Source: Caulobacter sp. BK020 (GTDB lineage: Bacteria; Pseudomonadota; Alphaproteobacteria; Caulobacterales; Caulobacteraceae). From it: a stretch of 64,000 nt of DNA. Positions 25,442-33,587 of this stretch are shown here, piece after piece. Each line of letters starts with the position of its first letter. Position 1 is the stretch's first letter. A program made the translations under genes and the position numbers. Location of the stretch: positions 59,367 through 123,366 of the forward strand of contig NZ_SLZL01000014.1 in NCBI RefSeq assembly GCF_004342605.1, given 5' to 3'. The notes under the pieces are model-generated. The model did no database searches. It was not told where the DNA came from and saw nothing but the letters and a program-made list of their open reading frames with translations.

Positions 25442-26311
25442 ATGAGCCGCGCGCAGCTTCCGCTGAACGCCCTGCGGGCCTTCGAGGCCTCGGCCCGGCA
25501 TCTTTCCTTCACGCGGGCGGCCATCGAGCTGTGCGTGACCCAGGCGGCCGTCAGCCATCAGGTCAAGGGCCTGGAGCAGCGGCTGGGGACCAGCCTGTTC
25601 CGCCGCCTGCCGCGCGGCCTGGCCCTGACCGACGAGGGGCTGGCCCTGCTGCCGCCGGTGCGCGACAGCTTCGACCGGATGGGCGACGTGCTTGAGCGGT
25701 TCGCGGCCGGGCGGGTGATGGAGGTGCTCAGCGTCGGGGTGGTCGGCACCTTCGCCGTCGGCTGGCTGCTGCCGCGCCTGCCGGCCTTCCGCGAGGCCCA
25801 TCCGTTCGTCGACCTGCGCCTGTTCACCAACAACAACCGCATCGACATCGCCGGCGAGGGCCTGGACTGCGCCGTGCGGTTCGGCGACGGGGCCTGGCAC
25901 GGAACCCAGGCCGTCCCGCTGTTCGCCGCGCCCATGACCCCGCTGTGCGCGCCCCTGGTGGCCGAACGGCTGAAGTCGCCCGAGGCGCTGGGCGCCGAGG
26001 TCCTGCTGCGCAGCTATCGGGCCGACGACTGGCCCGACTGGTTCGCCGCCGCCGGCCTGGTCCCGCCGCCGATCCGCGGGCCGGTGTTCGACAGCTCCTG
26101 GGTGATGGTCGAGGCGGCGATGCAGGGCGCCGGCGTGGCCCTGGCCCCGTCGATGATGTTCGCCCGCGACCTGGAGCAGGGCCGGCTGGTGCGGCCGTTC
26201 GCCCTGGAGGTGGGGGCGGGGATGTACTGGCTGACCTGGCTGAAGTCGCGGACGGTCACCCCGGCCCTGGCGGCGTTCCGGGACTGGATGGCGGAGCAGG
26301 TCGGCCAGTAG
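25442..26311 (+). CDS. AmpR/GcvA-type LysR transcriptional regulator
   Basis: The 289-aa protein begins SRAQLPLNALRAFEASARHLSF, followed by TQAAVSHQVKGLEQRLG: the winged HTH typical of AmpR and GcvA. The LysR effector domain follows (about residues 90-285), with the family-type block EGLDCAVRFGDGAWHG. AmpR senses muropeptides released from the cell wall and induces a beta-lactamase coded on the opposite strand. The same arrangement with a class A gene is seen here, so this regulator most likely controls it. The ATG at 25442 is preferred over a TTG at 25430. Confidence 0.88.
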   Translation: MSRAQLPLNALRAFEASARHLSFTRAAIELCVTQAAVSHQVKGLEQRLGTSLFRRLPRGLALTDEGLALLPPVRDSFDRMGDVLERFAAGRVMEVLSVGVVGTFAVGWLLPRLPAFREAHPFVDLRLFTNNNRIDIAGEGLDCAVRFGDGAWHGTQAVPLFAAPMTPLCAPLVAERLKSPEALGAEVLLRSYRADDWPDWFAAAGLVPPPIRGPVFDSSWVMVEAAMQGAGVALAPSMMFARDLEQGRLVRPFALEVGAGMYWLTWLKSRTVTPALAAFRDWMAEQVGQ

Positions 26312-26326
26312 CCGTGCGCGGCCGCC

Positions 26327-26887
26327 TTACGGAAACAGCCCCGCCGTCCGATAGGCGGCGATCGTGCGGTCGTAGATCGCCACGTCGCCGCCGCCCCGCG
26401 CCATCAGCTGGGCGCCGCTGACGGCCGACAGCACCGCCAGGGCCTTCTGGGCCGCGTCGGGGCCGGCCAGATCCAGCACCTGGACCAGCCAGGCGACGTT
26501 CAGGGCGATGAACTTGTCGACCTCGGCCATCACCTCGCCGGGCAGGTCGGCCTTCTCGGCGGCCAGGATGCCGCACAGGCACATGCGGTTGTCGTTGACC
26601 AGGGCGGCGCGGAAGACGTCGGTATAGAGCCGCATTCGCCTGGCGGCGTCAGGCGCGGCGGCCAGGAACTGGTCGAAGGCCTTGGCGGCCGTCTCGGTGT
26701 AGCGCTTGGCCAGGGCCGCCCCCAGGTCGCCCTTGGTCGGGAAGTGGTAGTGGATGCTGGCGCTCTTGATCCCGACCGTCTTGGCCAGTTCGCGAAAGCT
26801 CAGGGCGTTGTAGCCGCGCGCCTGCACCACGGCCTGTCCGGCGTCGAGAATCGCCTGTCGCGTATCGAGCTTCGTCTCGGGGGCCAC
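26327..26887 (-). CDS. TetR-family transcriptional regulator
   Basis: The 186-aa protein has an N-terminal TetR HTH (TRQAILDAGQAVVQARGYNALSF, then IKSASIHYHFPTKGDLG, about residues 9-60) and a helical ligand domain. NDNRMCLCGILAAE, with Cys residues near the middle, resembles the NemR/AcuR branch that reacts to electrophiles. It is divergent from a GST gene and two palindromes lie in the gap, so it probably represses both genes until an electrophile is present. The start appears to be GTG at 26887. Confidence 0.88.
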   Translation of the reverse strand: MAPETKLDTRQAILDAGQAVVQARGYNALSFRELAKTVGIKSASIHYHFPTKGDLGAALAKRYTETAAKAFDQFLAAAPDAARRMRLYTDVFRAALVNDNRMCLCGILAAEKADLPGEVMAEVDKFIALNVAWLVQVLDLAGPDAAQKALAVLSAVSGAQLMARGGGDVAIYDRTIAAYRTAGLFP

Positions 26888-26903
26888 TGCCGATTCCCTT
26901 GCC

Positions 26904-26919
26904 TATCTACTGGTAGATA
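26904..26919. promoter_or_regulatory. TetR operator 1 (TATCTAC-TG-GTAGATA)
   Basis: A perfect 7-2-7 inverted repeat 16 bases before the tetR start. The 10-mer CTATCTACTG is repeated exactly at 26961. Size and symmetry suit a TetR dimer. Confidence 0.72.
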
Positions 26920-26958
26920 ATTGTTGACGACGCGAAGCGAAAGGTCTTTACCGACTTC

Positions 26959-26976
26959 ACCTATCTACTGATAGGT
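26959..26976. promoter_or_regulatory. TetR operator 2 (ACCTATC-TACT-GATAGGT)
   Basis: A perfect 7-4-7 inverted repeat 24 bases before the GST start. It shares CTATCTACTG with operator 1, 58 bases away (between five and six helical turns), so two dimers could act together on both divergent promoters. Confidence 0.7.
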
Positions 26977-27000
26977 AGAATCGCCAAGGAGCCAGCCGCC

Positions 27001-27648
27001 ATGAAGATCCACGACTTCGCCATCGGGCCCAATCCCGCCCGCGTCCGCATCGCCCTGGCCGAGAAGGGGCTCGGCGCCGACGTCACCTTCGTGCCGGTCG
27101 ACCTGCCGGGCGCCGAGCACAAGCAGCCGGCCTTCCTGGAAAAGAACCCCACCGGCACGGTTCCGGTGCTTGAGCTGGACGACGGCCTCTACATCTCCGA
27201 ATGCACGGCGATCACTGAATACCTGGACAATCTCGACGGAGACCCGGTGCTGACGGGCAAGACGCCGCGCGAAAAGGCGGTGATCCACATGATGCAGAAG
27301 CGGGCCGAGTCCGAACTGATCGACGCGGTGGGGATCTATTTCCACCACGCCACGCCGGGCCTCGGCCCCAAGATGCAGCCCTACAAGAGCCCCGACTGGG
27401 ACGGCCGCCGGGCCTGGGGCGAGCGTTCGCGCGACCGGGCCGTGGCCGGCATGCGCTATTTCGACAAGGTGCTGCGCGACCAGCCCTACGTGGCCGGCGA
27501 GGCGTTCTCGATGGCCGACATCACCGTCTGGGGCGGCCTGGCCTTCGCCGACTTCGCCCGGATCGCGATCCCTGAAGAGTGCACGGCGCTCGTGGCGTGG
27601 CGGGCGAAGGTGGCCGAACGACCCAGCGTCAAGCATCCGGCAGGGTAA
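27001..27648 (+). CDS. glutathione S-transferase under TetR control
   Basis: The 215-aa protein has a GST thioredoxin-like domain (MKIHDFAIGPNPARVRIALAEKG, NPTGTVPVLELDDG, ISECTAITEYLD) and a helical domain ending in PYVAGEAFSMADITVWGGLAFAD. It probably removes electrophiles with glutathione. AAGGAGCC lies 9 bases before the ATG. It is divergent from tetR and controlled by two shared operators, which makes it the best candidate in the window for an inducible detoxification gene. Confidence 0.92.
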   Translation: MKIHDFAIGPNPARVRIALAEKGLGADVTFVPVDLPGAEHKQPAFLEKNPTGTVPVLELDDGLYISECTAITEYLDNLDGDPVLTGKTPREKAVIHMMQKRAESELIDAVGIYFHHATPGLGPKMQPYKSPDWDGRRAWGERSRDRAVAGMRYFDKVLRDQPYVAGEAFSMADITVWGGLAFADFARIAIPEECTALVAWRAKVAERPSVKHPAG

Positions 27649-27666
27649 GGGGTTAGGCGGCCGGCC

Positions 27667-27712
27667 GCTCCCCCTCCCGGGGGAGCTGTCGGCGAAGCCG
27701 ACCGAGGGAGCG
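27667..27712. repeat. family R2 palindrome (short copy)
   Basis: CTCCCCCTCCCGGGGGAGCTGTCGGCGAAGCCGACCGAGGGAGCG holds two small hairpins (CCCCC/GGGGG and GTCGGC/GCCGAC). Related larger copies lie at 37617-37729 and, inside tilS, at 59229-59342. It follows the GST stop. Confidence 0.75.
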
Positions 27713-27781
27713 CGCTGCCGCCAGAAACTGGGCCGGCCCGCGTTACGTTGTTCTCGCAACCCCGTCCCCGGAGCCCCAGCC

Positions 27782-28210
27782 ATGCAACTCCATCGCGGCC
27801 GCCTGATCGACCACCTCCACCTGCGCACCCAGGACCTGCCGGCCATGAAACGGTTCTACAAGGCCGTGCTCGCGGTGATCGGCGTGCCCGTCGTCGAGGG
27901 CAGCCATCCCGGCGGCGGCGACTATTTCTACGCCGACGAGCTGTGGGTCGATGTCGGCGAGCCGGCCAGCCACGTGCACCTGGCCTTCCAGGCCCCGGAC
28001 GAGGCGACCGTCCGGCGCTTCCACGCCGCCGCCCTGGCCAACGGCGGGCGCGACAACGGCGGTCCGGGTCCGCGCGACTACCACCCCGGCTACTACGCCG
28101 CCTTCGCCTACGACCCCGACGGCAACAACATCGAGGCGGTCTTCCACGGCCCCGCCGATCGCTCGGCCCCCAGCGTGGTGCTGACCTGGGACGACGGGGC
28201 GGGGGGCTAG
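27782..28210 (+). CDS. VOC-family (glyoxalase-like) protein
   Basis: The 142-aa protein carries one vicinal-oxygen-chelate module: DHLHLRTQDLPAMKRFYKAVL at the start with a candidate metal His, HVHLAFQAPD in the middle and YAAFAYDPDGNNIEAVFHG at the end with the metal Glu. The family includes glyoxalases, dioxygenases and antibiotic-binding proteins; which one applies here is unknown. A GAGCCCC leader is a weak ribosome site. The next gene starts 6 bases after the stop, so they form an operon. Confidence 0.87.
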   Translation: MQLHRGRLIDHLHLRTQDLPAMKRFYKAVLAVIGVPVVEGSHPGGGDYFYADELWVDVGEPASHVHLAFQAPDEATVRRFHAAALANGGRDNGGPGPRDYHPGYYAAFAYDPDGNNIEAVFHGPADRSAPSVVLTWDDGAGG

Positions 28211-28215
28211 GCGCG

Positions 28216-29076
28216 ATGTTCGTCGTCCTGGGGGCCTCCGGTCATGTCGGCTCGGCCGTGGCCGAGACCCTGCTGGAGGCCGGCGAACCGGTCACCGTCG
28301 TCGTCCGCAGCGCCGAGAAGGCGGCGGCCTGGCGGGCGCGGGGGGCGCAGGCGGCCGTGGCCGACGTCCTGGATCCCGACGGCCTGCGGGCGGTGCTGCG
28401 CCGCGGTCGGCGCGCCTTCCTGCTGAACCCGCCCGCCGCTCCGTCGACCGACACCGAGGTCGAAGAGCACCGCACGGTCGCCGGGATCGTCGCGGCGCTG
28501 GAGGGCTCGGGCCTGGAGAAGGTGGTGGCCGAATCCACCTACGGCGCCCAGCCGGGCCAGCGGTGCGGCGACCTCAACGTGCTGTACGATTTCGAGCAGG
28601 CCCTGGCCGTCCAGCCGATCCCGGCCACCGTGCAGCGGACGGCCTACTACATGAGCAACTGGGACGCGGCGTTGGACCAGGCCCGGCAGGGCGTGCTGCC
28701 GACGATGCTGCCGGCCGATCTGAAGCTGCCGATGGTCGCGCCGGTCGATCTGGGCCGGGCCGCCGCCGACTTCCTGCGCGAGCCGATCGGCCAGGACGGA
28801 ATCCGCTACGTGGAGGGCCCGGCGCGCTATTCCCCCGCCGACGTGGCCGCCGCCTTCGCCCGGGCGCTGGGACGGCCGGTGGAGGTCTCGGTGACGCCCC
28901 GCGACCAGTGGGAACAGGCCTATCGCGACCTGGGCTTCTCCGAGGCCGCCGCCGAGTCCTACACGCGCATGACGCAGGCCACCGCGGACGGCCCGCTCGA
29001 GCCCGAGGCCCCGCGGCGCGGAAGCGTGACGCTGGAGCGCTATGTCGCCGAGCTGGTCAGGCGAAGCGGCGGCTAG
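28216..29076 (+). CDS. NmrA-like NAD(P)-binding protein
   Basis: The 286-aa protein begins with the Rossmann nucleotide loop MFVVLGASGHVGSAVAETLL, then VVRSAEKAAAWRARGAQAAVAD, the pattern of NmrA/atypical short-chain dehydrogenases (GxxGxxG). The substrate part is variable; TAYYMSNWD and RYVEGPARYSPADVAAAFA are typical of NAD(P)H:quinone-type members such as QorB. It starts 6 bases after the VOC gene. Its stop overlaps the stop of the convergent adenosine deaminase-like gene. Confidence 0.87.
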   Translation: MFVVLGASGHVGSAVAETLLEAGEPVTVVVRSAEKAAAWRARGAQAAVADVLDPDGLRAVLRRGRRAFLLNPPAAPSTDTEVEEHRTVAGIVAALEGSGLEKVVAESTYGAQPGQRCGDLNVLYDFEQALAVQPIPATVQRTAYYMSNWDAALDQARQGVLPTMLPADLKLPMVAPVDLGRAAADFLREPIGQDGIRYVEGPARYSPADVAAAFARALGRPVEVSVTPRDQWEQAYRDLGFSEAAAESYTRMTQATADGPLEPEAPRRGSVTLERYVAELVRRSGG

Positions 29077-30596
29077 AAGTTCTTCTCGAACGCTTCGAAC
29101 TCGCGTTCCAGCCGCCACTGGGCCGCGGCCTTGCGGCTGCTCGCCAGGAAGGCGTCGCAGGCCGGGCCGGGCCGGGCGCAGGCGGCGACCGGCCGCAGCG
29201 GCGCGGCCCACAGGCTGGGGCCGGGCAGGAAGCTGTAGTCCAGGCTGGCGCGGGCGGCGGCCTTGAGGTCGGCATAGCCCAGCCCCTGCTCGGTCACCGC
29301 CCGCAGGTACTCGTTGGTCAGGTCGATGCGCGAGACGCCCTCATCGTCGGTGGACAGCACGAACGGCACGCCGGCCTGGCGGTAGAGGGCCAGCGGGTGG
29401 TCGGCGCCCTTGACGCCCAGGATGACGTCGTTGCTGGTCAGGTTGATCTCGACGGCGACCTTGTCGCGAGCCATGCGGGCCAGCAGGGCCTGGGCGTCGT
29501 CCTCGTAGGCGATGTCGACCCCGTGGCCGATACGGCGCGCCCCCGCCACCTCGACCGCCTGGCGGATGTGAAAGCGCAGGTCGCGCGGCGCGACCAGGCC
29601 CAGGGTCAGCTCACCGGCGTGCGGCGACAGCTTCACGTCTGGATAGCGGGCGTGCAGGAACTGCAGCATCCGCATGTGCAGGGCGTAGTCGGCCAGGGCG
29701 ACCGGATCGTCCTCGGGGGCGACGATGTTGACGCCGACGAAGCGGGGGTCGGCCTGGGCCAGGGCGAAGGCGGCCGCCAGCTGGGCGAACACCACCGACG
29801 GCGGCTGGACGCGCAAGGCGAAGGCCTGGTAGCCCAGCGCCACGGCGCAGGGGCCGGTGCGCGGCTTCTGGGCCAGGCAGCCCTGGCGGCGGTCGGCCTC
29901 GGCCTCGGCCGCGTCGAACTCCTGGCGGGCCTTGGCGGTCATGGCCGGCAGGCCAGGCTCCAGGGCGGCCAGCGCCTTGGCCATGTCGCCGTCCCAGGGC
30001 GTGTTCCGCACCGGCGCGACCAGGTCGGACATCGCCGACGGGTTCACCGAGGTCTCGACATAGGAGACGTTGTCGCCGGCCGCGTAGTCGCGGACCACCG
30101 CCAGCATCGCCGGCAGATTGCCGTCCCCGGCGAGGCCGAACCGGCCGAAGGTCGAGAAGAACTGGTCGTGGCCGGACGGCAGGGCCCCGTCCGCGCCGGG
30201 GTGATAGTTGCGCATCGACAGCGAGTTGACCGCCCGGCCGTACAGTGTCGGATCGGTCTTGCCCAGGTCCCTTGCCGGCGCCTTGCCCGGCGCGTCGCAG
30301 GGGCCGGCGACGATGGCCGGCAGCGGGCTGGTGGTCACGCACAGGCCGTCGGCGTCGGCCCACGCCAGGAAGTCCTCGGCATAGGCCGCGCCGGACAGGT
30401 GATTGTGCAGGTCGCCGCCCTTGGGCATGGCCCGCAGGAACAGCCGCAGCTGGGCGCGGTTCTTGGCGACGGCGTCGAAGCGGGCGGCAGTGCGGACCTC
30501 GGGCGACAGGGACCGGGCCGGCGAGGCGGCCTGCGCCGTCCCGGCCAGCAGCAGGACGCCCAGGGCCGCGCCCGCCAGTCTTTTCACGCCGTTCAT
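29073..30596 (-). CDS. secreted adenosine deaminase-like metal hydrolase
   Basis: The 507-aa protein has a signal peptide (LAGAALGVLLLAGTAQA, cleavage near residue 24). The amidohydrolase barrel follows with the zinc HxH in GGDLHNHLSGAAYAEDF, then SPHAGE (catalytic His-Glu region), RIGHGVDIAYE and LSTDDEGVSRIDLTNEY (the Asp-Asp metal and catalytic site). These match adenosine/AMP deaminase enzymes and the secreted ADGF-like group. It is probably periplasmic and may deaminate adenosine or a related base for nucleoside salvage. Its C-terminal tail has two extra Cys that could pair. It is convergent with the NmrA-like gene. Confidence 0.88.
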   Translation of the reverse strand: MNGVKRLAGAALGVLLLAGTAQAASPARSLSPEVRTAARFDAVAKNRAQLRLFLRAMPKGGDLHNHLSGAAYAEDFLAWADADGLCVTTSPLPAIVAGPCDAPGKAPARDLGKTDPTLYGRAVNSLSMRNYHPGADGALPSGHDQFFSTFGRFGLAGDGNLPAMLAVVRDYAAGDNVSYVETSVNPSAMSDLVAPVRNTPWDGDMAKALAALEPGLPAMTAKARQEFDAAEAEADRRQGCLAQKPRTGPCAVALGYQAFALRVQPPSVVFAQLAAAFALAQADPRFVGVNIVAPEDDPVALADYALHMRMLQFLHARYPDVKLSPHAGELTLGLVAPRDLRFHIRQAVEVAGARRIGHGVDIAYEDDAQALLARMARDKVAVEINLTSNDVILGVKGADHPLALYRQAGVPFVLSTDDEGVSRIDLTNEYLRAVTEQGLGYADLKAAARASLDYSFLPGPSLWAAPLRPVAACARPGPACDAFLASSRKAAAQWRLEREFEAFEKNF

Positions 30597-30726
30597 CGTC
30601 TCGCCCCACCCACGCTTGCCGCTGGCTCAAGGTGCGTTGCGTCGCCCGCCAAATCCAGCCCCCAAAAGGGCGCCGCGATGTCGGGGATGCTCCTTGTACG
30701 GTCCGCGCGCGGGGTGGCGGCGCCGG

Positions 30727-31977
30727 TCAGGCGACGGAGGACACGGAACCGGCCTCGGGGGTCACCGACCAGTCGTGCAGCGGCAGGTTCAGCCAGGGCA
30801 GCGGGCTGGCGCCGACCGGCTGCTCCATCAGGTCGGTCACCGCCTCGCCGGTCATGAACGGCAGGCCCAGCTCGATGCAGTGATTCAGCTCGCGGCGGGT
30901 GCGCACGTCGGCCACGCCCTGCCAGACCTGCTTGCGGCGATAGGCCGGTCCTTCGCGCACGAAGCGGCTGACCGCCGCCAGCCGGGTGGGCTCGTCGCCC
31001 GGCGGCAGGGCCAGGGTGACGCTGTTGGCCAGGCCAGGCGGCAGCTCGTCGATCTGGAAGGCCGGGTCGGTGACCCGCAGGTCGACCCGGCCGAAGAACG
31101 GCTCCAGGAAGCGCTTGATCTGCGACAGGGCCGAGAACGACGGGGCGCGCGGCGTGTCATAGACGCCGACCGCCAGGCGCAGCCGCGAGCCGCGTGGCAA
31201 GGCTTCCAGGTGCGGCAGCAGTTCGGCCCGGGCCCGCGGCTTGACCAGGGTCGAGAAGCTGATCGGGAAGAACAGCACTCCCACCGGCACGGCGGCCAGG
31301 GCCGCGGCGGCTCCGCCGAGGATCAGGATGTCCTCCTCGGGGCGGTTGACCTCGACATGCGGCGGCGTCAGGCCGAAGGCGGAGGCCACCTGGGCCTGGC
31401 GCCAGACCGCGACGCTGCCGATGAAGGTCTGGCGGGGGCCGTGATAGACGCCGCGATAGCCGACGCGGGCCGGGGGACCAGCGGCCTCGGCGTCGTCCGC
31501 GGCGGCCAGGGCCGCCAGTTCCTCCATGGTCGGCGCGCCGCAGACCGGTCCGCCCTTCGGAACCACCGAAGTCACCTCGGTCGGGGTGATCCGGCAGACG
31601 CGTCCGGCGAACGGACTTTCGCCCTCGCCGTCCAGCAAGGCCTTCAGCTGGGCGCCGTTGATGCCGGCGAAGCGCATGACGTCGGTCTGGTCGCCCTCGA
31701 ACATCAAGAGGGCGATGTCGCCGTCGCCCTTGTCGCCGAACAGCTTGAACTGGAGGTCGCGCGACAGGGCCTGCAGCTCGCGGGCGTCCAGCGACGTGGC
31801 GCGCGGATCGGCCAGGACGAACGAGAACGGCGCGACCAGACCGTAACGGCGTGGCCACAGCCAGGTCGTCTCCAGATAGGCGCCCGCCACCTTGCCGACG
31901 AGGCCGGCCATGGTGTCGTTGTCGGCGAACCGCAGTTCGTCGCCCACGAAGACCTTCAAACATGCGATTGCAGTCAT
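30727..31977 (-). CDS. protein of unknown function, paralogue A of a tandem pair
   Basis: The 416-aa cytosolic protein starts MTAIACLKVFVGDE, nearly the same as its upstream neighbour. The N-terminal half contains RRYGLVAPFSFVLADPRATS and LLMFEGDQTDVMRFA; the C-terminal half contains GVYHGPRQTFIGS, VGVLFFPISFSTLV, LRLAVGVYDTPRAPSFSAL and QGVADVRTRRELNHCIELGL, then a MTGEAV segment. The second half has the length and order of strands of a c-di-GMP EAL domain, with QGVADVRTRREL where EGVETxEQ would be, but no EAL motif or metal-binding acids. A degenerate EAL-like fold is my inference. It lies 85 bases after paralogue B and is probably in its operon. Confidence 0.6.
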   Translation of the reverse strand: MTAIACLKVFVGDELRFADNDTMAGLVGKVAGAYLETTWLWPRRYGLVAPFSFVLADPRATSLDARELQALSRDLQFKLFGDKGDGDIALLMFEGDQTDVMRFAGINGAQLKALLDGEGESPFAGRVCRITPTEVTSVVPKGGPVCGAPTMEELAALAAADDAEAAGPPARVGYRGVYHGPRQTFIGSVAVWRQAQVASAFGLTPPHVEVNRPEEDILILGGAAAALAAVPVGVLFFPISFSTLVKPRARAELLPHLEALPRGSRLRLAVGVYDTPRAPSFSALSQIKRFLEPFFGRVDLRVTDPAFQIDELPPGLANSVTLALPPGDEPTRLAAVSRFVREGPAYRRKQVWQGVADVRTRRELNHCIELGLPFMTGEAVTDLMEQPVGASPLPWLNLPLHDWSVTPEAGSVSSVA

Positions 31978-32062
31978 GCCGCCACCCTACGCGTGGAAGG
32001 TTAGCGGAATCGACTCAAACGCGAGAAATTTTCCGCGACCCACTGTCGCGGGCCGTCCGGCG

Positions 32063-33403
32063 TCAGGCGACTTTCAGCGGCAGGCCCGGGGCCGGGGCGG
32101 CGCCGATCGGGCTGGCCATCATGTCGCTGATCGCCGGGCCGGAGACGAAGCGCAGGCCGGCGGCGCGGCAGGCTTCCAGCTCCCGGGGATCGCGCAGGCC
32201 GGCCACGCCCTGGCGAACGCCCTTGGCGCGATAGGCGGCCTGGGCGGCCGCGAACTGGCCGATCGCCTCGACCCGGGCCCGCAGGTCGCCTTCGGGCAGG
32301 GACAGGGTGATGCTGGTGGCCAGCTCGCCGGGCAGGGTGGCGACCGGGAAGTTCGGCTCGGTGATGTTCAGGTCGATGAAGGCGAAGTGCGGCTGCAGGA
32401 ACGTCCGGATCTGGCCCAGCAGGCCCAGCGAGGGCTCGCGCGGCGTGTCGTACACCGTGGCGCCCAGCCGGGCCTGCATGTCCAGCGGATAGCGCGACAG
32501 CCGGCGCTTGTAGGCCTCCTGCGAGGCCGGGTTGGTCAGGTTCCAGAAGCTGAACGGCACGAACAGCATGCCCGCGTCGCCGGCCCCCTTCTGGAAGGCG
32601 GGGTGGGCGAAGGCCGCCTGGGCGTCGTTCAGGCAGGTCAGGTCGCGGGTCAGCAGGGCGGCGTCCTCGCTGGGACGCGGGGCGGACAGGTCGGACCGCA
32701 GGCCGATCGCCGCGCCGACGAAGGATTCGGACGGCGGATGGTAAAGGCCCCACCAGCCGGTGGCCGGCGGGGGCGGCGGCTTGGGCTTGTCGGCGACCGG
32801 CGCGGCCCGGGGGGCGGCCGGGCGAGCCGAGGCAGTTGGGGCGGCCGGACGGGCGGCCGGGGCCTTGGCCTGGGCGGTGGGTTCCGGCGCGGGCTCGGCG
32901 GGCGCGGTCTGGCTCAGGGCGTTGCGCAGCACCTCGTCGACCACGGCCTCGCTGGGCGCGCTGGGCACGGCGCGGATTTCGGCGGCGGTGATCACCTGCA
33001 CGTGGCCGGGCGGGCCGGCATAGCCGCGGCCGGCGATCAGGCTGGCCAGCGACGCCTGGGACAGGCTGGCGAACTGCAGGACGGCGGTCTCGTCGCCCTC
33101 GAAGGTCAGCAGGCAGACCTGGCCGGCCCCCTTTTCTGAATCAGGCCGGCCCGGGAATAGGCCGGCTTCCAGCTCGACCGCCAGGGTCTGCATCTCGACA
33201 GGGTCAAGGCTTTCGGCCTTGGTGTCGGCCAGGACGAAGGCCAGGGGCGCGACGGCGCCGTAGCGGCGCGGGGCCTTCCAGCGATGCTTGAGATACAGGT
33301 CCGCGGCGGCTTGCACCTGGGCGGCCGGCAGGCTCCGGCCCGCCTCGCCCAATGGACTGTGGGTCCCGGCGACCAGAATTCTCAAGCATGCAATAGCCGT
33401 CAT
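32063..33403 (-). CDS. protein of unknown function, paralogue B of a tandem pair
   Basis: The 446-aa protein shares MTAIACLRILV, RRYGAVAPLAFVLADT, LLTFEGDETAVLQFASL, GLYHPPSESFVGA, MLFVPFSFWNL, LGATVYDTPREPSLGLL and QGVAGLRDPRELEACRAAGL with paralogue A. It differs by an Ala/Pro-rich linker of about 60 residues (about 170-230) between its two halves. As in A, the second half looks like an EAL barrel without catalytic acids (inference). The pair must come from an old duplication, since identity is only moderate. The start ATG lies 58 bases from an inverted repeat that may be a regulatory site. Confidence 0.6.
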   Translation of the reverse strand: MTAIACLRILVAGTHSPLGEAGRSLPAAQVQAAADLYLKHRWKAPRRYGAVAPLAFVLADTKAESLDPVEMQTLAVELEAGLFPGRPDSEKGAGQVCLLTFEGDETAVLQFASLSQASLASLIAGRGYAGPPGHVQVITAAEIRAVPSAPSEAVVDEVLRNALSQTAPAEPAPEPTAQAKAPAARPAAPTASARPAAPRAAPVADKPKPPPPPATGWWGLYHPPSESFVGAAIGLRSDLSAPRPSEDAALLTRDLTCLNDAQAAFAHPAFQKGAGDAGMLFVPFSFWNLTNPASQEAYKRRLSRYPLDMQARLGATVYDTPREPSLGLLGQIRTFLQPHFAFIDLNITEPNFPVATLPGELATSITLSLPEGDLRARVEAIGQFAAAQAAYRAKGVRQGVAGLRDPRELEACRAAGLRFVSGPAISDMMASPIGAAPAPGLPLKVA

Positions 33404-33460
33404 GACGCCGGAAACTACGCACGAAAGCTTGGCGAAATCTTTACGAGGACATGGCTAACG

Positions 33461-33481
33461 CGATCTTTACCTCAAAGATCG
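33461..33481. promoter_or_regulatory. inverted repeat CGATCTTT-acctc-AAAGATCG
   Basis: A perfect 8-5-8 inverted repeat 58 bases upstream of paralogue B and about 106 bases from the stop of the next gene. It lacks a T run on the minus strand, so an operator is as likely as a weak terminator. The 33404-33587 gap contains nothing else I can identify. Confidence 0.4.
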
Positions 33482-33587
33482 GCGTTCTTCGCAAAACTGT
33501 GACAATTGGCGGTGGTTCAGGGGCGGCTTTCCTGCGCTTCGAGGCCGCCGTCCCGTGTCCACGGATCCCAGGGTCTGCGTCCAGGCC

